This document shows, piece after piece, positions 18,060-28,900 of a DNA stretch of 64,000 nucleotides. Numbering within the stretch: position 1 is the first letter of the stretch; every line of letters starts with the position of its first letter. The notes below the pieces were generated by a model, which made no database searches, was not told the DNA's origin, and was given only the letters and a program-made list of their open reading frames with translations. The position numbers were made by a program, and so were the translations under genes. The DNA is taken from positions 25,995,373 through 26,059,372 of the forward strand of contig NC_083648.1 of NCBI RefSeq assembly GCF_963576545.1, given 5' to 3'. The stretch is from Limanda limanda (Eukaryota; Chordata; Actinopteri; Pleuronectiformes; Pleuronectidae).

Positions 18060-19960
18060 CGTTTTTTATTGTCTTTGACTTTACTATTCATGTTGACAAT
18101 AATAATGATAGCCTTAGTGTTGCATTCATTTCAGTATTAGACTCAATTGGTTTCAGACAGTGTGTACACCAACTTACTTATTGTTGTAACCACCCACTTG
18201 ACCTTGTACTATCATACGGTTTTGAACATGTAATAGTACCTCCACATAATCCGATTCTATCAGACCATAATTTAATAACCTTAGAATTCTCAAAATCAGA
18301 ATACATGCCACTTCTAAAAAAAACTCCTTTTCTAGATGTCTACCTGCTGTAGCTACATTTAAGGAAATATTTCCAATAACATTTAAACCCATATTATCCG
18401 TCAATATAACCAATGAATTCTTTAAAAATCCTAGCTCCACTGATATTGACCATCTTGTCGATAGCTCTGTAAAGTCATTACGATTAACATTAGACTCCAT
18501 AGCACCTCTAAAAAAGAAACGTGTAAATTAGCTTCCTGGTATAATTCCAACACACATGAATTAAAAAAGGAGTCAAGAAAACTCGAAAGGAAGTGGTGAA
18601 AATCACCTAGCCTGGAAAAATAGTGTTAAAGCATATAAGAAGGCCCTCCACAAAGCAAGAGTTGCCTACTACTCCACACTTATAGAAGAAAATAAAAACA
18701 ACCCCAGGTTTCTCTTCAGCACTGAAGCCAGGCTGACAGAGAGTCACACCTCCACCGAACCCAGTATTCCTCGATCCCTGAATAGCAATATCTTTATGAT
18801 CTTCTTTAATGATAAAATTCCAACTATTAGAAATAAAATCAACCTTCTCCTGCCCTCAGTTGGCATTAATACCTTATCAAGAATAGAAATCTCATAAACG
18901 GCTGAGAATCCTACCAATTATTCAGATAGCTTCTCTTGGATCACCCTTGAGCAGCTGACCAAAATAATTGCATGTTCTAAACCACCAACTTGTGTCTTAG
19001 ATCCCATTCCTACAAGATTACTCTATGCCCCTTATTAATAGTACTTTAGTGAATACAATCAATTATCATCAGGACATTTACCACAGTCCTTTAAACTAGC
19101 TGTAATCAAACCCCTTCTTAGAAAATCCACCCTGGACCCGGAGGTTTTAGCCAACTGCAGACCGATATCCAACCTTCCCTTCCTGTCTCAACTCCTTGCA
19201 AAGGTTGCAGCCAATCAGCTGTGTGACTTTCTCCAGTAAAGTAATGTCTTTGAAGACTTTCATTTCGGGGTTAAGAGCTAGTCACAGCACGGAGACAGCC
19301 TCTGCAAAAGTCACTAATGGCCTTCTAATAGCTTCAGATCAGGGATATGTGTCTGTCCTCGTCCTGTTAGATCTTAGTGCATAATTCATCACTATTGACC
19401 ATCAAATTTTAGGCAGACACCATCCGTACATTTAAGTGTTAGCTTAAAACCTTCCTTTACGATAAAGCTTATGTTAGAGCCGGTCCAGGCTTGTCTTAGA
19501 CCTACTCTTAGTTATGCTGCTATAGGTCTAGATTAATGTCGGGGGACACATGACACACGGAGCTTCTCTTCCCAGCTTCTCCTTCCTCTTCTCCATCCTG
19601 ATCACATCTAAGAAATGAATATCTCATCAATACATTTTACTGACTTGACTTCTTCCCCGGAGATGGTGGATCGCGAATCAGACATCATGACCCTAATGGC
19701 GGATCCTGTATCGTCCTGGTGGGTCGTGATAATCATGGCAGATCCTGCTTGATGTACAATATGTCTACTTACATACCTTCCATTATGCGACAACCTGTTT
19801 ATTCTGATCAATGCTGCAAATACTCTTATCTTGCTGATATTCTCCTTTACACGTGGCATCTATTGCAATCTGTCCAAGCTGGGAGAGGGTCCCTCACATG
19901 TGGCTCTCTCTGAGGATTCTAAGTTATTTTTACAACACCATGGGCCATTTTTTGTTCTCA
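18060..19960 (+). pseudogene. CR1/L2-like LINE, broken polyprotein and 3' end
   Basis: + strand pieces in changing frames read FTIHVDNNNDSLSVAFISVL and HPLDLVLSYGFEHVIVPPHN and PILSDHNLITLEF (endonuclease C-terminus). They continue with KALHKARVAYYSTLIEENKN, NPRFLFSTEARLTES, CVLDPIPTRLL and SVLVLLDLSA (reverse-transcriptase entry). The palm after LDLSA is missing, with a jump to a typical 3' UTR (19400-19960). Numerous stops are present. It is probably the 3' half of the LINE that starts at 15495. Confidence 0.8.
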
Positions 19961-20039
19961 AGGTAAGGTCCCTGTTTTCATTGTGAGGTTGAACTACTAA
20001 TTCAAATGTTACACTGGACTGAATTGTAGAATGTACATC

Positions 20040-20228
20040 GTTTTGTATTTATATAGCGCTTTTCTAGTCTTGATGACCACTCAAAGCTCTTCATAGTACA
20101 GTTTTACATTCACCCATTCACACACACATTCATAAAGTGCATCTATGAGCAGTACTTTGTTGTTCAATGAGGGGCAATTTGGGGTTCAGCATCTTGCCCA
20201 AGGACACTTCGGCATGTAGATGGAGAAG
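20040..20228 (-). mobile_element. SINE copy, head truncated
   Basis: The tail and body of the SINE family are present (TTGTATTTATATAGCGCTTT, GATGACCACTCAAAGC, CCCAAGGACACTTCGGCATG). The sequence stops before the tRNA-like head. Confidence 0.8.
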
Positions 20229-20542
20229 TCTTTATGAAAGGTTCCTGATTATGTATCAATGTTGTTGAGCATATTTGATAATATGAGTAGCAATGCAATG
20301 TTACATAGCCCATGCAGTGATGTCACATAACATGTTGTGCCTGCGTGCACTGGGATGCTGTTGTGCGCATGCGCAGAATAAACGGTCTCTTGAGTTCACA
20401 GACCAAAGACACAAAGGTGTGCTATCCTTTTTGTCCCGTGAATATTAGCTATGAGAAGCTACAAGCTAACCACTCTGGTGACTGTCAAACGATAGACTGC
20501 TGCAGAGATGTCTAACACTACAAATGTATGTATATGTATGTA
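20229..20542. other. Possible solo-LTR-like or unique sequence
   Basis: The stretch contains TGCGCATGCGCAGAATAAA followed by a GTGTGCTATCC segment, reminiscent of an LTR with a poly(A) signal. I could not find matched ends or target duplications. Low confidence. Confidence 0.25.
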
Positions 20543-21769
20543 CACACGTGGACAAAATAGTTGGTATCCTTACGTTAAAGAAAGAAAAACCCACAATGGT
20601 CACTGAAATAACTTGAAACTGACAAAGGTAATAATAAATAAAGATTTACTGAAAATTATCTAATGAAAATCAGACATTGCTTTTGAATTGTGGTTCAACA
20701 GAATCATTTTAGAAAACAAACTAATGAAAATGGCCTGGTCAAAAATTATGGTACCCTTAACTTAATATTTTGTTGCACAACCTTTTGAGGCAATCACTGC
20801 AATCAAGCGATTTCTGTAACTCTCAATGAGACTTCTGCACCTGTCAACAGGTATTTTGGCCCACTCCTCGTGAGCAAACTGCTCCAGCTGTCTCAGCTTG
20901 TAAGGGTGTCTTCTCTAGACTGCATGTTTCAGCTCCTTCCACAGATGTTCAATAGGATTTGGATCAGGGCTCATAGAAGGCCACTTCAGAACAGTCCAAT
21001 GTTCTGCTCTTAGCGATTCTTGTGTGTTTTTAGCTGTGTGTTTTGGGTCATTATCCTGTTGGAGGACCCATGACCTGCCACTGAGACCAAGCTTTCTAAC
21101 ACTGGGCAGCGCATTTCGCTCCAGAATGCCTTGATAGTCTTGAGATTTAATTGGACCCTGCACAGATTCAAGACACCCTCTGCCAGATGCAGCTAAGCAG
21201 CCCTAGAACATAACCGATGTTTCACAGTAGGTACAGTGATCTTCTCTAGATGCTTCATTTTTGCATCTGTGAACATAAAGCTGATGTGACTTGCCAAAAA
21301 GCTCCAGTTTTGTCTAATCTGTCCAAATGACACTCTCCCAGAAGCTTTGTGGCTTGTCAATATGCATTTTGGCAAATTCCAGTCAAGCTTTTTTAGGATT
21401 TGCTTTCAAAAGTGGTGTCCTCCTCGGCCAACTTCCATGAAGTCCACTTTGGCTCAAACAGCGACGGATGATGCAATCTGACACTGATGGACCTTGACCT
21501 TGGAGTTCACCTCTAATCTCTTTGGAAGTTGTTCTGGGCTCTTTGGTTAACATTCGTATTATTCGTCTCTTCATTTTGTCATCAATTTTCCTCTTGTGGC
21601 CACGTCCAGGGAGGTTGGCTACAGCCCTGTGGACCTTAAATTTCGGAATAATATGTGCAACTGTAGTCACATGAACATCAAGCTGCTTGGAGATGGTCTT
21701 ATAGCCTTTACCTTTAACATGCTTGTCTATAATTTTCTTTCTAATCTCCTGAGACAACTCTCTCCTGGA

Positions 21770-23058
21770 GCCGGTTTTTCAAAAGTTTTAATCTGGATCA
21801 AACTGATCCAGATTTGGAAATCTCTTTTTCTGCTATCCAGGATCACGTAATCCATTTTATTTTTATGCTGGTTTTTCAAAGCAATGTGGGATTGGATTAC
21901 TCTGATCCGGATTCAAACTTTTCAGGATTACCAAATCTGGATTACCTGTGGTCTAAATGGGACTATCACAATGTAGCTATGTAAAGAACAACAGGTAGAA
22001 TAGTGTGGGGTCACTCCAATATGCTTTATTTGAACAGAAAATAGGACTGAACGGAACAGCAAACAAACAATATAAACATCCCCCTCCATTGTCCATTTCT
22101 TGGAAACAGGCAGTCCACTCATCTGAGACCTACAACAAATAAATAAATAAATAAATACATACTTTACTCACAAATACATTATGGATGTTTCGAACAGGTT
22201 TCAAACAAAGATTTATTGAATTGAACTGGATAAAAAAAGGTTTAAATGTCCAATACTTAACAAAATAAATTACTTCTTAGTTCTTGTTAGGAGTAGTTCT
22301 TATGAGTTCTCCTTCTTCTTCATCATCATCATCTGCTGCTTGGATTGCTGCAGTCGGGCAAGAATATGCTGTTCCTCTGCTAGATGGATCTGTATTTCTG
22401 CCCTTTCAGTCTCTTTTTGCAGAAGTACCTTAAAGGCGTCATCTTTCTTTGGGTGCTTTGAGCCTCTCTCTGGGGGTCCTGTGGGAACTAGGCCTTCTGG
22501 CTCCACCTGTGATTGACCTTCTCCCTCGATTACAGGGCTGAGATTAAGAATAAATGTTTCTGAAGAAGGCTCACTTTCTGCTGTCATCACAGGCTCACCA
22601 TCCTCTGCAACATCTTGGATCCCAGGCAGAGCTTCCGACTTTTCACCTCCAATAATATCAAGGACTATCTCTGTGTATTCACCCCTCTTATATGGGTTGT
22701 TGCCTGTTTGGCTGTTCTTGGCTTCAGCGTGGTCTTTTGTTGCCCTACATAGCCTACCTACTTTATGTACTTCCTGTTGAACAATTCAAGTGAAATTGAT
22801 GAATAAATATAAATACTGTAAAATGCATGATATAAATGATGTATTATTTAACTAACCAATTTTAGTTACCTAGTTTTATTACTGATATCCACCATGAATC
22901 CACCCTCCTGCTGGGATCAGTAATCAGTAATCCTGATTTTTGGGATCACAAATGGGATCCAATTTCTGAATCCTTTTTTTCTTTTGAAATACCCATTTTC
23001 AAGATTTGATCCAATCCAATAGCCGTAATCCGATCAGATTACTTTTGAAAAACCGGCC
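21770..23058 (-). mobile_element. Nested TIR DNA element with 17-bp inverted repeats
   Basis: GCCGGTTTTTCAAAAGT (21770-21786) is the exact reverse complement of ACTTTTGAAAAACCGGC (23041-23057). The Tc1 transposase bases CCTGGA are present on both sides (21764-21769 and 23059-23064), which suggests a 6-bp target duplication. The element is about 1.29 kb. It carries a minus-strand coding remnant but no recognisable transposase. The superfamily is not certain from what I can see. Confidence 0.85.
22300..22743 (-). CDS. MSANTD/Myb-like accessory protein C-terminal part, in nested transposon
   Basis: The minus-strand open reading of 147 codons starts inside a probable exon (upstream TAG; an AG acceptor is plausible). 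It reads KNSQTGNNPYKRGEYTEIVL, then DIIGGEKSEALPGIQD, an acidic middle, KDDAFKVLLQKETERAEIQI and a coiled Gln/Met/Lys-rich end (LARLQQSKQQMMMMKKK). Its layout resembles the C-terminal half of Myb/SANT-like DNA-binding accessory proteins of Harbinger-type transposons. That family link is an inference from overall style. It probably starts mid-protein, with the Myb domain lost or in an upstream exon. Confidence 0.5.
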   Translation of the reverse strand, partial: ATKDHAEAKNSQTGNNPYKRGEYTEIVLDIIGGEKSEALPGIQDVAEDGEPVMTAESEPSSETFILNLSPVIEGEGQSQVEPEGLVPTGPPERGSKHPKKDDAFKVLLQKETERAEIQIHLAEEQHILARLQQSKQQMMMMKKKENS

Positions 23059-23405
23059 CCTGGACTTTCTGTGGTCCATGTTCAGTGTGGTACACACCAT
23101 GAGACCAAACAGCACAGTGACTACTTTTCACCCTTTAAATAGGCAGACTGACTGAGAACAAGTTTGAAAACACCTTAGTTCAACATTATTTTCAATCTTT
23201 TCTAAGGGTACCATCATTTTTTTGAATTATTCTGTTGAACCACAATTCAAAAGCAATGTCTGATTTTCATTAGTACATTTTCAGTTAATTTTTATTTATT
23301 ATTACTTTTGTCAGTTTCAAGCTATTTCAGTGACCATTGTGGGTTTTTCTTTCTTTAACGGAAGGGTACCAACAATTTCGTCAATGTGTGTAAGTATGAA
23401 TTTAC

Positions 23406-23458
23406 GGACGGACGGACGGATGGATAGATAAATAGATACACATAGATAGATACATACA
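23406..23458 (+). repeat. GGAC/GATA microsatellite
   Basis: Consecutive GGAC units grade into GATA/GATACATA units directly downstream of the Tc1 element. They are followed by TTGATACTTTATTGATCCC, a common fish repeat tail. Confidence 0.85.
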
Positions 23459-23499
23459 AAGATTGATACTTTATTGATCCCAAGGCAAATTTATTTTAA

Positions 23500-23667
23500 G
23501 AACCTCTTTTGGTTTTCTAAAGCACCCAAATGAACTGGTTCTTCAGGGAACCAATAAACAAACAGTTCTTTGTGAAACCTTAAATTATTGTTTTTTGAAG
23601 AACCTTAGGTTGACATTTTTTGAGGAACCAATAAGTAAAAGGTTAATTTCAGAACCTAAAGAGGTTC
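23500..23667. mobile_element. Short MITE (GAACCTCTTT ends)
   Basis: GAACCTCTTT at 23500 is mirrored by AAAGAGGTTC ending at 23667. The body is rich in GGTTC/GAACC motifs (TTCTTCAGGGAACCAATAA, TTTTGAAGAACCTTAGG), as in a frequent fish miniature element. Confidence 0.7.
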
Positions 23668-23675
23668 CCCTATGA

Positions 23676-24400
23676 CAGTGGTGTCAAACTCAATCACAGA
23701 GAGAGCCAAGATTAAAAACTGGGACTAGGTGAGGGCCAAACAGGGTAAACATTTATTAAACAGGATAGACCGGACATTGTATAAAGTGCAAAAAGAAAAC
23801 ATGAGGAAGGCTACATTCTTCTTTTATGTACTTGTGCCAGAGCCAAATGGTTGGCATCTTTTCTTGGCTGCCGGTTCATTAATGTTTGGGGTAAGGCTCT
23901 GTGCTATGGAAACCCTACTTGATTGAAGGTGTGCATCGGTGAGATGACTCCTGTTTGGCTTTTTTTTTTACACTGTGCTCACACAGGTATGCAGTGTTGA
24001 GCCAGTAGTGTACTTGTAGTAGTTCACATTCACAGTTCATTTTTTTCAATTTTGAATTAGGTTTACGGTTCAAAAATTAATGAATGATTAGAAGGCAAAC
24101 TTACGGTCTTGTGTTTTGTTATTAATCGATGGTGTAGGATCATGTTTGTGTACCGGGTGAACGTGGAATTCGCATCCTGTAAACGGGAACTAATTGCCAG
24201 GTATTAGGCGAGTTTGCAGGCGTTTCCAGTGTCGAAAATTGTGCACCCTCTGATGATGTAGTCATCACCCGGTCACTACTAGTGTGTCATCAAAGTCCAG
24301 TATGACATGGTTGATTTATTTTAATTGTTACGTACTGTGTGTACTACATTAACTTGCTCAGTACAGTAAGAACAATACACCAGTCAGAAATTTGAAATTG
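23676..24400. repeat. Repeat-derived sequence, partly shared with 36330-36545
   Basis: GTGGTGTCAAACTCAATCAC (23680 region) is a typical fish repeat start. The stretch 23980-24170 (GCAGTGTTGAGCCAGTA, AATCGATGGTGTAGGATCATG) recurs in diverged form at 36330-36545. The last bases 24386-24400 are the left copy of the L1 target duplication. Confidence 0.5.
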
Positions 24401-24554
24401 GGGGACTTCCGGTTGGTGAGTAAGATGGAGTAGTCGTGTTTCTCCAGGCTCCTGCCACACAGTCTCCGTTTTGACCATAAGTCGATTTAAATGACCCCAA
24501 CCAAGTCACAACTTGACACTAAACGGCAACCAAACAAGTTTTTTGCCAAACAAC

Positions 24555-25331
24555 ATGTCGTCCAGACCAAGCAAGGCGTCGAAGAAGTCTGAACAAGCCG
24601 CGCCACCGGACAATGCTATCGACAATGCTACGTTAGCAAACATGCTAGCGGAGCAAAGAGCGGATCTGCTAACCAAACCGGACTCACTCAGTGCACGATT
24701 TGAATCCAAGCTGACGGCCATCGACTCAAAGTTAGATGGGATACAATCCACGGTAACCAACCACGAGCATCGAATCACTGACTTGGAATCTGGGCTAAAC
24801 GTGTTGCAGTTCTTGGAAGAAAAGGTAACCTCCATGGCTGAAAATAACGCAAAGATGAAAGCTAAGCTAACCGACCTAGAGGGGAGAAGCAGGCGGTGCA
24901 ACTTACGCCTCATTGGTGTGCCTGAAGCAGTCGAGGGTTCATGGCCGACCACTTTTTTCTCTGACTTTCTGGTGGATTTGCTTGGGATGGATGTGCTTCC
25001 ATCTCCCCCAGAGCTCGACAGAGCCCATCGTGCACTCAGACCCAAACCAGCGGAGGGGGAAAAGCCTAGAGCCGTGATCATCTGTTTCCACAAGTTCCAG
25101 ACCAAGGATGCTGTCGTTCGCGCTGCCCGTAAGAAAAGAGGCGAACTTAAATATGATGGCAAACCAGTCTACATCTATGAGGATTACTGCCCTGAAGTGC
25201 TGGACCAGCGGTCGGAGTATAAAGACGTCATGCGCCAGCTCTACGTTCTCAATCTCAAGCCTTCACTGTTGTATCCAGCGCGGCTGTTCTTCAAGGCTGA
25301 GGCAGGAGCAGACGGCGTCTCACGTCAGTGA
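24555..25331 (+). CDS. L1-type ORF1 protein, intact
   Basis: The protein has 258 codons from ATG 24555. The frame is open upstream to 24513 without another ATG. It has a basic N-terminus (MSSRPSKASKKSE), then a predicted coiled coil (about residues 30-105, FESKLTAIDSKLDGIQSTV... LEEKVTSMAENNAKMKAKL). The L1 ORF1 RNA-binding domain follows (GRSRRCNLRLIGVPEAVEGS; ELDRAHRAL; PRAVIICFHKFQTKDAVVRA). The family forms trimers that coat LINE RNA and act as a chaperone. No stop or frameshift is visible. Confidence 0.9.
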   Translation: MSSRPSKASKKSEQAAPPDNAIDNATLANMLAEQRADLLTKPDSLSARFESKLTAIDSKLDGIQSTVTNHEHRITDLESGLNVLQFLEEKVTSMAENNAKMKAKLTDLEGRSRRCNLRLIGVPEAVEGSWPTTFFSDFLVDLLGMDVLPSPPELDRAHRALRPKPAEGEKPRAVIICFHKFQTKDAVVRAARKKRGELKYDGKPVYIYEDYCPEVLDQRSEYKDVMRQLYVLNLKPSLLYPARLFFKAEAGADGVSRQ

Positions 25332-25986
25332 AGGAGGCACAGCAACTTGTGGCTACGCACCAGAGGCAGTAGAAGATTGATGCAAGTTAAAGACAGTTGT
25401 GTTGTCAAGAGCCTATCCTAATCACATGTCATCGAATGGAGCAGGTATGCAAGTGCGTTTTGTTAACAGAACAAATATGGCTGTTCGTGTGTTGTTGTTA
25501 AAAGATGCCAAAGCTATTTGTAGTGTCATAGAAAATAAGTTGGGCTCACCGTTTTATTTTCACCCCCTCTGGGTGTAACTGTTACACTGTACTGCATAAG
25601 CCTATGCTGTTATCACATCTGTTGAGCCTTTGTTTACAAATTGACTTAAGTTTTTTTTACCACTCAGACTACTGTGTGGCAGGGTGGGAGATTGGAGGAA
25701 AGGAACCCCGGGAGAATTTTGCTAAGGGAACATGGCACTTTTGTGCAAGGGTTGTGGGTGGGGGGAACTGTGAATGTGTGTGGGCTGGGGAGGGGGGCGA
25801 AGTTCTGCACTTGTCTCTCTTATTATGTCTTTCTCTCCCCCTTTTTTTTTTTTTTTTTTTTTTTTTTTCTTTTTTTTTCTTTTTTCTTCTCCTCTTTTTT
25901 ACTCTTCATCTCTCCTTTTTTATTCGTCTCAGATATAACCAGATATTTCACTATGCTACACAAGATAATCCATCACTTAGGCCTGC
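25332..25986 (+). other. L1 inter-ORF spacer with poly-T tract
   Basis: This 655-nt spacer separates the ORF1 stop from the ORF2 start. It contains a nearly pure T run at about 25841-25885 followed by T/C-rich sequence. Open frames across it are low-complexity and not credible genes. Confidence 0.8.
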
Positions 25987-28900
25987 ATGGAAAATAAAAA
26001 AACTATGAATAACATTCGTTTTATATCATGGAACGTCAAGGGGGCAAATCAGGCTACTAAAATAAATAAGATTATGTCTCATCTTCAGGATTTGAGAGGT
26101 GAGGTAGTTTTCTTGCAGGAGACACACCTGCGCAGTGATAAGGTATTACGTATTAAAAGGGGTAGGTTTGGTCATGTTTATCATTCAAGGTTTAGTGTGA
26201 GGGCCAGGGGGGCTGCCATTTTGATTCAAAGCAACATTCCATTTGAATCAGAAAAAGTTGTAGCTGACCCAGCTGGCAGATTTGTTATTGTAACGGGGAG
26301 GCTGTGCAACACTCAGGTCATCTTAGCTAGTGTCTATGCGCCAAATTGGGATGATAAACAATTCATATCAAATTTTTTTAATTCTATTCCCAACATTGAA
26401 ACATACCACATCATTGTTGGGGGGGATTTTAATTTCGTACAAGATGCTGTTTTAGACAGATCCTCCTCTAGACCATACTCTATCAATAATTCTGCTAAGT
26501 TACTAACCTCCACTTCGAAGGAGCTGGGCTTGTCAGACCCATGGAGATCTAAGTTCCCCAATAAAAAATCCTTTTCTTTTTTTTCGCATGTCCACCACTC
26601 CTATTCTCGAATAGACTTTTTTCTCTTAGACAACAGACTAATTTCTAATGTACACTCATGCGAGTACCACAGCATTGTAATCTCAGATCATGCTCCCACA
26701 TCACTAGACATACAGTTTCCCAATTACAGCCGCATCTTGAAACCATGGCGATTTAATTCACATCTATTATCTAATGACCTCTTTGTAAACTTCCTAAGAT
26801 CCAATATACAACTATTTTTGAAATAAACGACACACCAGAAGTATCAAAAGGAACGTTGTGGGAGGCTTTCAAGGCATACTTGAGAGGCCACATAATTTCC
26901 TACACAGCGCACCTCAGAAAAATGACTAAGTCCAGACAGGAGGAGCTGTCACAGAGACTCCTGGAGATTGATGATAGCTACTCTAATAATCCAGATCCTC
27001 TACTTTATAAAAAGCGTTTAAAACTCCAAACTGAGTTTAACCTTTTACCTACGAATGAAGCAGAATTGCAATTGCTCAAGTCTAGACAGCGTTTTTTTGA
27101 ATCAGGGGACAGGGCTGGAAAACTCCTTGCCCAGCAAGCCAGAGCCGCATCTGCCTCCAGGCTTATTCACAGTATTAGGTCAACACCAGGTGTTATTCTT
27201 ACTGACCCAAAATCCATAAATGAAACATTCACCAAATTCTATTCTGACTTATATGCCTCTGACCATCCCCAGACCAGTACAGCCAGTACACTAAACACCA
27301 TTGAGTTTCCTAGAGTGGACGGGGGGCTGGTGGGTAATCTGGCCAGCCCAGTTACATCAGCTGAGATCATGAGTGCTATTGGCACTTTGCAGAGTGGCAA
27401 GTCACCGGGCCTGGATGGATTTACGGTAGAATTTTATAAGAAATTCGCCCAACCTGTCTCCACAGTCTTATGCGATATGTATAATGAGGCCCTGTCTCTT
27501 GGCCAGCTTCCTCCGACCCTGACTAGTGCCACAATTACTCTTCTCTTAAAAAAAGATAAAGATCCCTTACTCTGTAGTAGTTTTAGACCTATATCTCTCC
27601 TGAATGTGGATTACAAAATTCTTGCTAAGATTTTAGCCCTTCGTCTCCAGGGCGTGCTGCCACAGATCATCTCAACGGATCAAACTGGCTTCATGCTGGG
27701 GAGGCACTCATTCCATAACACCAGAAGACTTTTTAACATATTGAACATGCCCAGCTCCAGCACCCCAGAGGTAGTGGTGTCGCTGGATGCTGAGAAGGCT
27801 TTTGACAGGGTGGAGTGGGACTTTCTATTTGAGGTGATGGAGAGGTTTGGTCTGGGTTCAGGTTTTATTTCATGGGTGAAACTGCTATACTCCACACCTG
27901 TAGCTTCTGTGCAAACAAACAATACAGTATCACCCCCCTTCCAGCTCCACCGCGGCACAAGGCAGGGGTGTCCACTATCCCCTTTATTATTTGCCATAGC
28001 CATTGAGCCCCTGGCCATCTGGCTGAGATCTGAGAATGGATTTGAGGGCGTTTCCCGTCAAGGTTCAGTACACAAACTGTCGCTTTACGCAGATGACCTA
28101 CTTCTTTATGTATCAAATCCATCCACATCTCTCCCGATAGTTTTGGACATCCTAAAGCAATTTGGCCAACTTTCTGGCTACAAACTCAACTTCGGAAAGA
28201 GTGAGTTATTTGCAATTAATAACTTAGTTGGTGACTTACCAGAAAACGTAGTCCCCTTTAAAAGAGTCGATAACTGCTTTAAATACTTGGGTATACTTAT
28301 AGCAGGGTCCCTGTCGGACACCTTCAATAAAAACTTTGTCCCATTGCTTGGCAGAGTTGAGGAGGACTTTCACAGATGGTCCACCTTGCCTCTATCACTG
28401 GCCGGTAGGGTGAACCTCATTAAAATGACAGTTCTACCAAAATTCCTTTACCTTTTCCAGCATATTCCTGTTCTTATCTCAAAAAAGTTTTTTGCTAAAC
28501 TGGATAAGGCGATATCAACATTTCTCTTGGCAGATAAACCTGTGCGTATACAGAAAAGGTTATTGCAGCTTCCTAAGAGCACAGGGGGCCTTGCTCTTCC
28601 CAATTTTTTATATTACTATTGGGCAGCTAATATTCACAAGCTCTTGTACTGGACTGGCAGATCTGCCACCGACCAGCCTGCCTGGGTCCACATTGAAATG
28701 TCATCATCCCAGGTCTCACTGCGGTCATGGCTGTGTTCCCCACTTCCTGTGTGGGCCACTGAAGCCAGCGATAACCCAGTAGTTAAACAGTCGTTTAAGA
28801 TTTGGTTACAATTCAGGAAACATTTTGGCTTGCAGGGTCCCTCTATTCATGCCCCAGTATCCCATAATCACAGTTTTAAACCATCCATTATGGACTCCGC

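Larger units (their letters stand above)
20762..23079 (-). pseudogene. Tc1-type transposase, inactivated
   Basis: The ATG is at 23079-23077 (MDHRKSR). After seven codons comes a 1.29-kb insertion. The reading resumes at 21769 with the helix-turn-helix region (LSQEIRKKIIDKHVKGKGYK, then TVAHIIPKFK) and the RRIIRMLTKEPRTTSKEI segment. Pieces of the catalytic domain follow: WTDQT (first Asp), LQQDNDPKHTA (second Asp) and NPIEHLWKELKH (Glu), which is a DD34E pattern. Nonsense codons and frame changes occur at about 21385, 21190 and 20915, and the last reading ends at TAA 20762. DNA cut-and-paste function is lost. Confidence 0.88.
20543..23390 (-). mobile_element. Tc1/mariner element with about 210-bp inverted repeats, interrupted by a nested element
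   Basis: The left end CACACGTGGACAAAATAGTT (20543) and the right end read inward CACACATTGACGAAATTGTT (23390) start long, imperfect inverted repeats that share CCCACAATGGTCACTGAAAT and CAGACATTGCTTTTGAATTG. Both ends are flanked by TA, the Tc1 target. The transposase lies on the minus strand and is broken. A second TIR element (21770-23058) is inserted near its start codon. Confidence 0.92.

Noticed and set aside
20229..20440. Solo LTR with GCATGCGCAGAATAAA
   Set aside because: No matching TG...CA borders or target duplication could be found, so kept only as a weak note.
24506..25162. 218-codon minus-strand frame opposite L1 ORF1
   Set aside because: It is the antisense shadow of the intact ORF1. 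No domain is recognisable.
25604..26008. Open frames of 107-134 codons ahead of L1 ORF2
   Set aside because: They run through the poly-T/T-C tract (long Phe/Leu/Ser strings) and overlap the true ORF2 start. Low-complexity artefacts.
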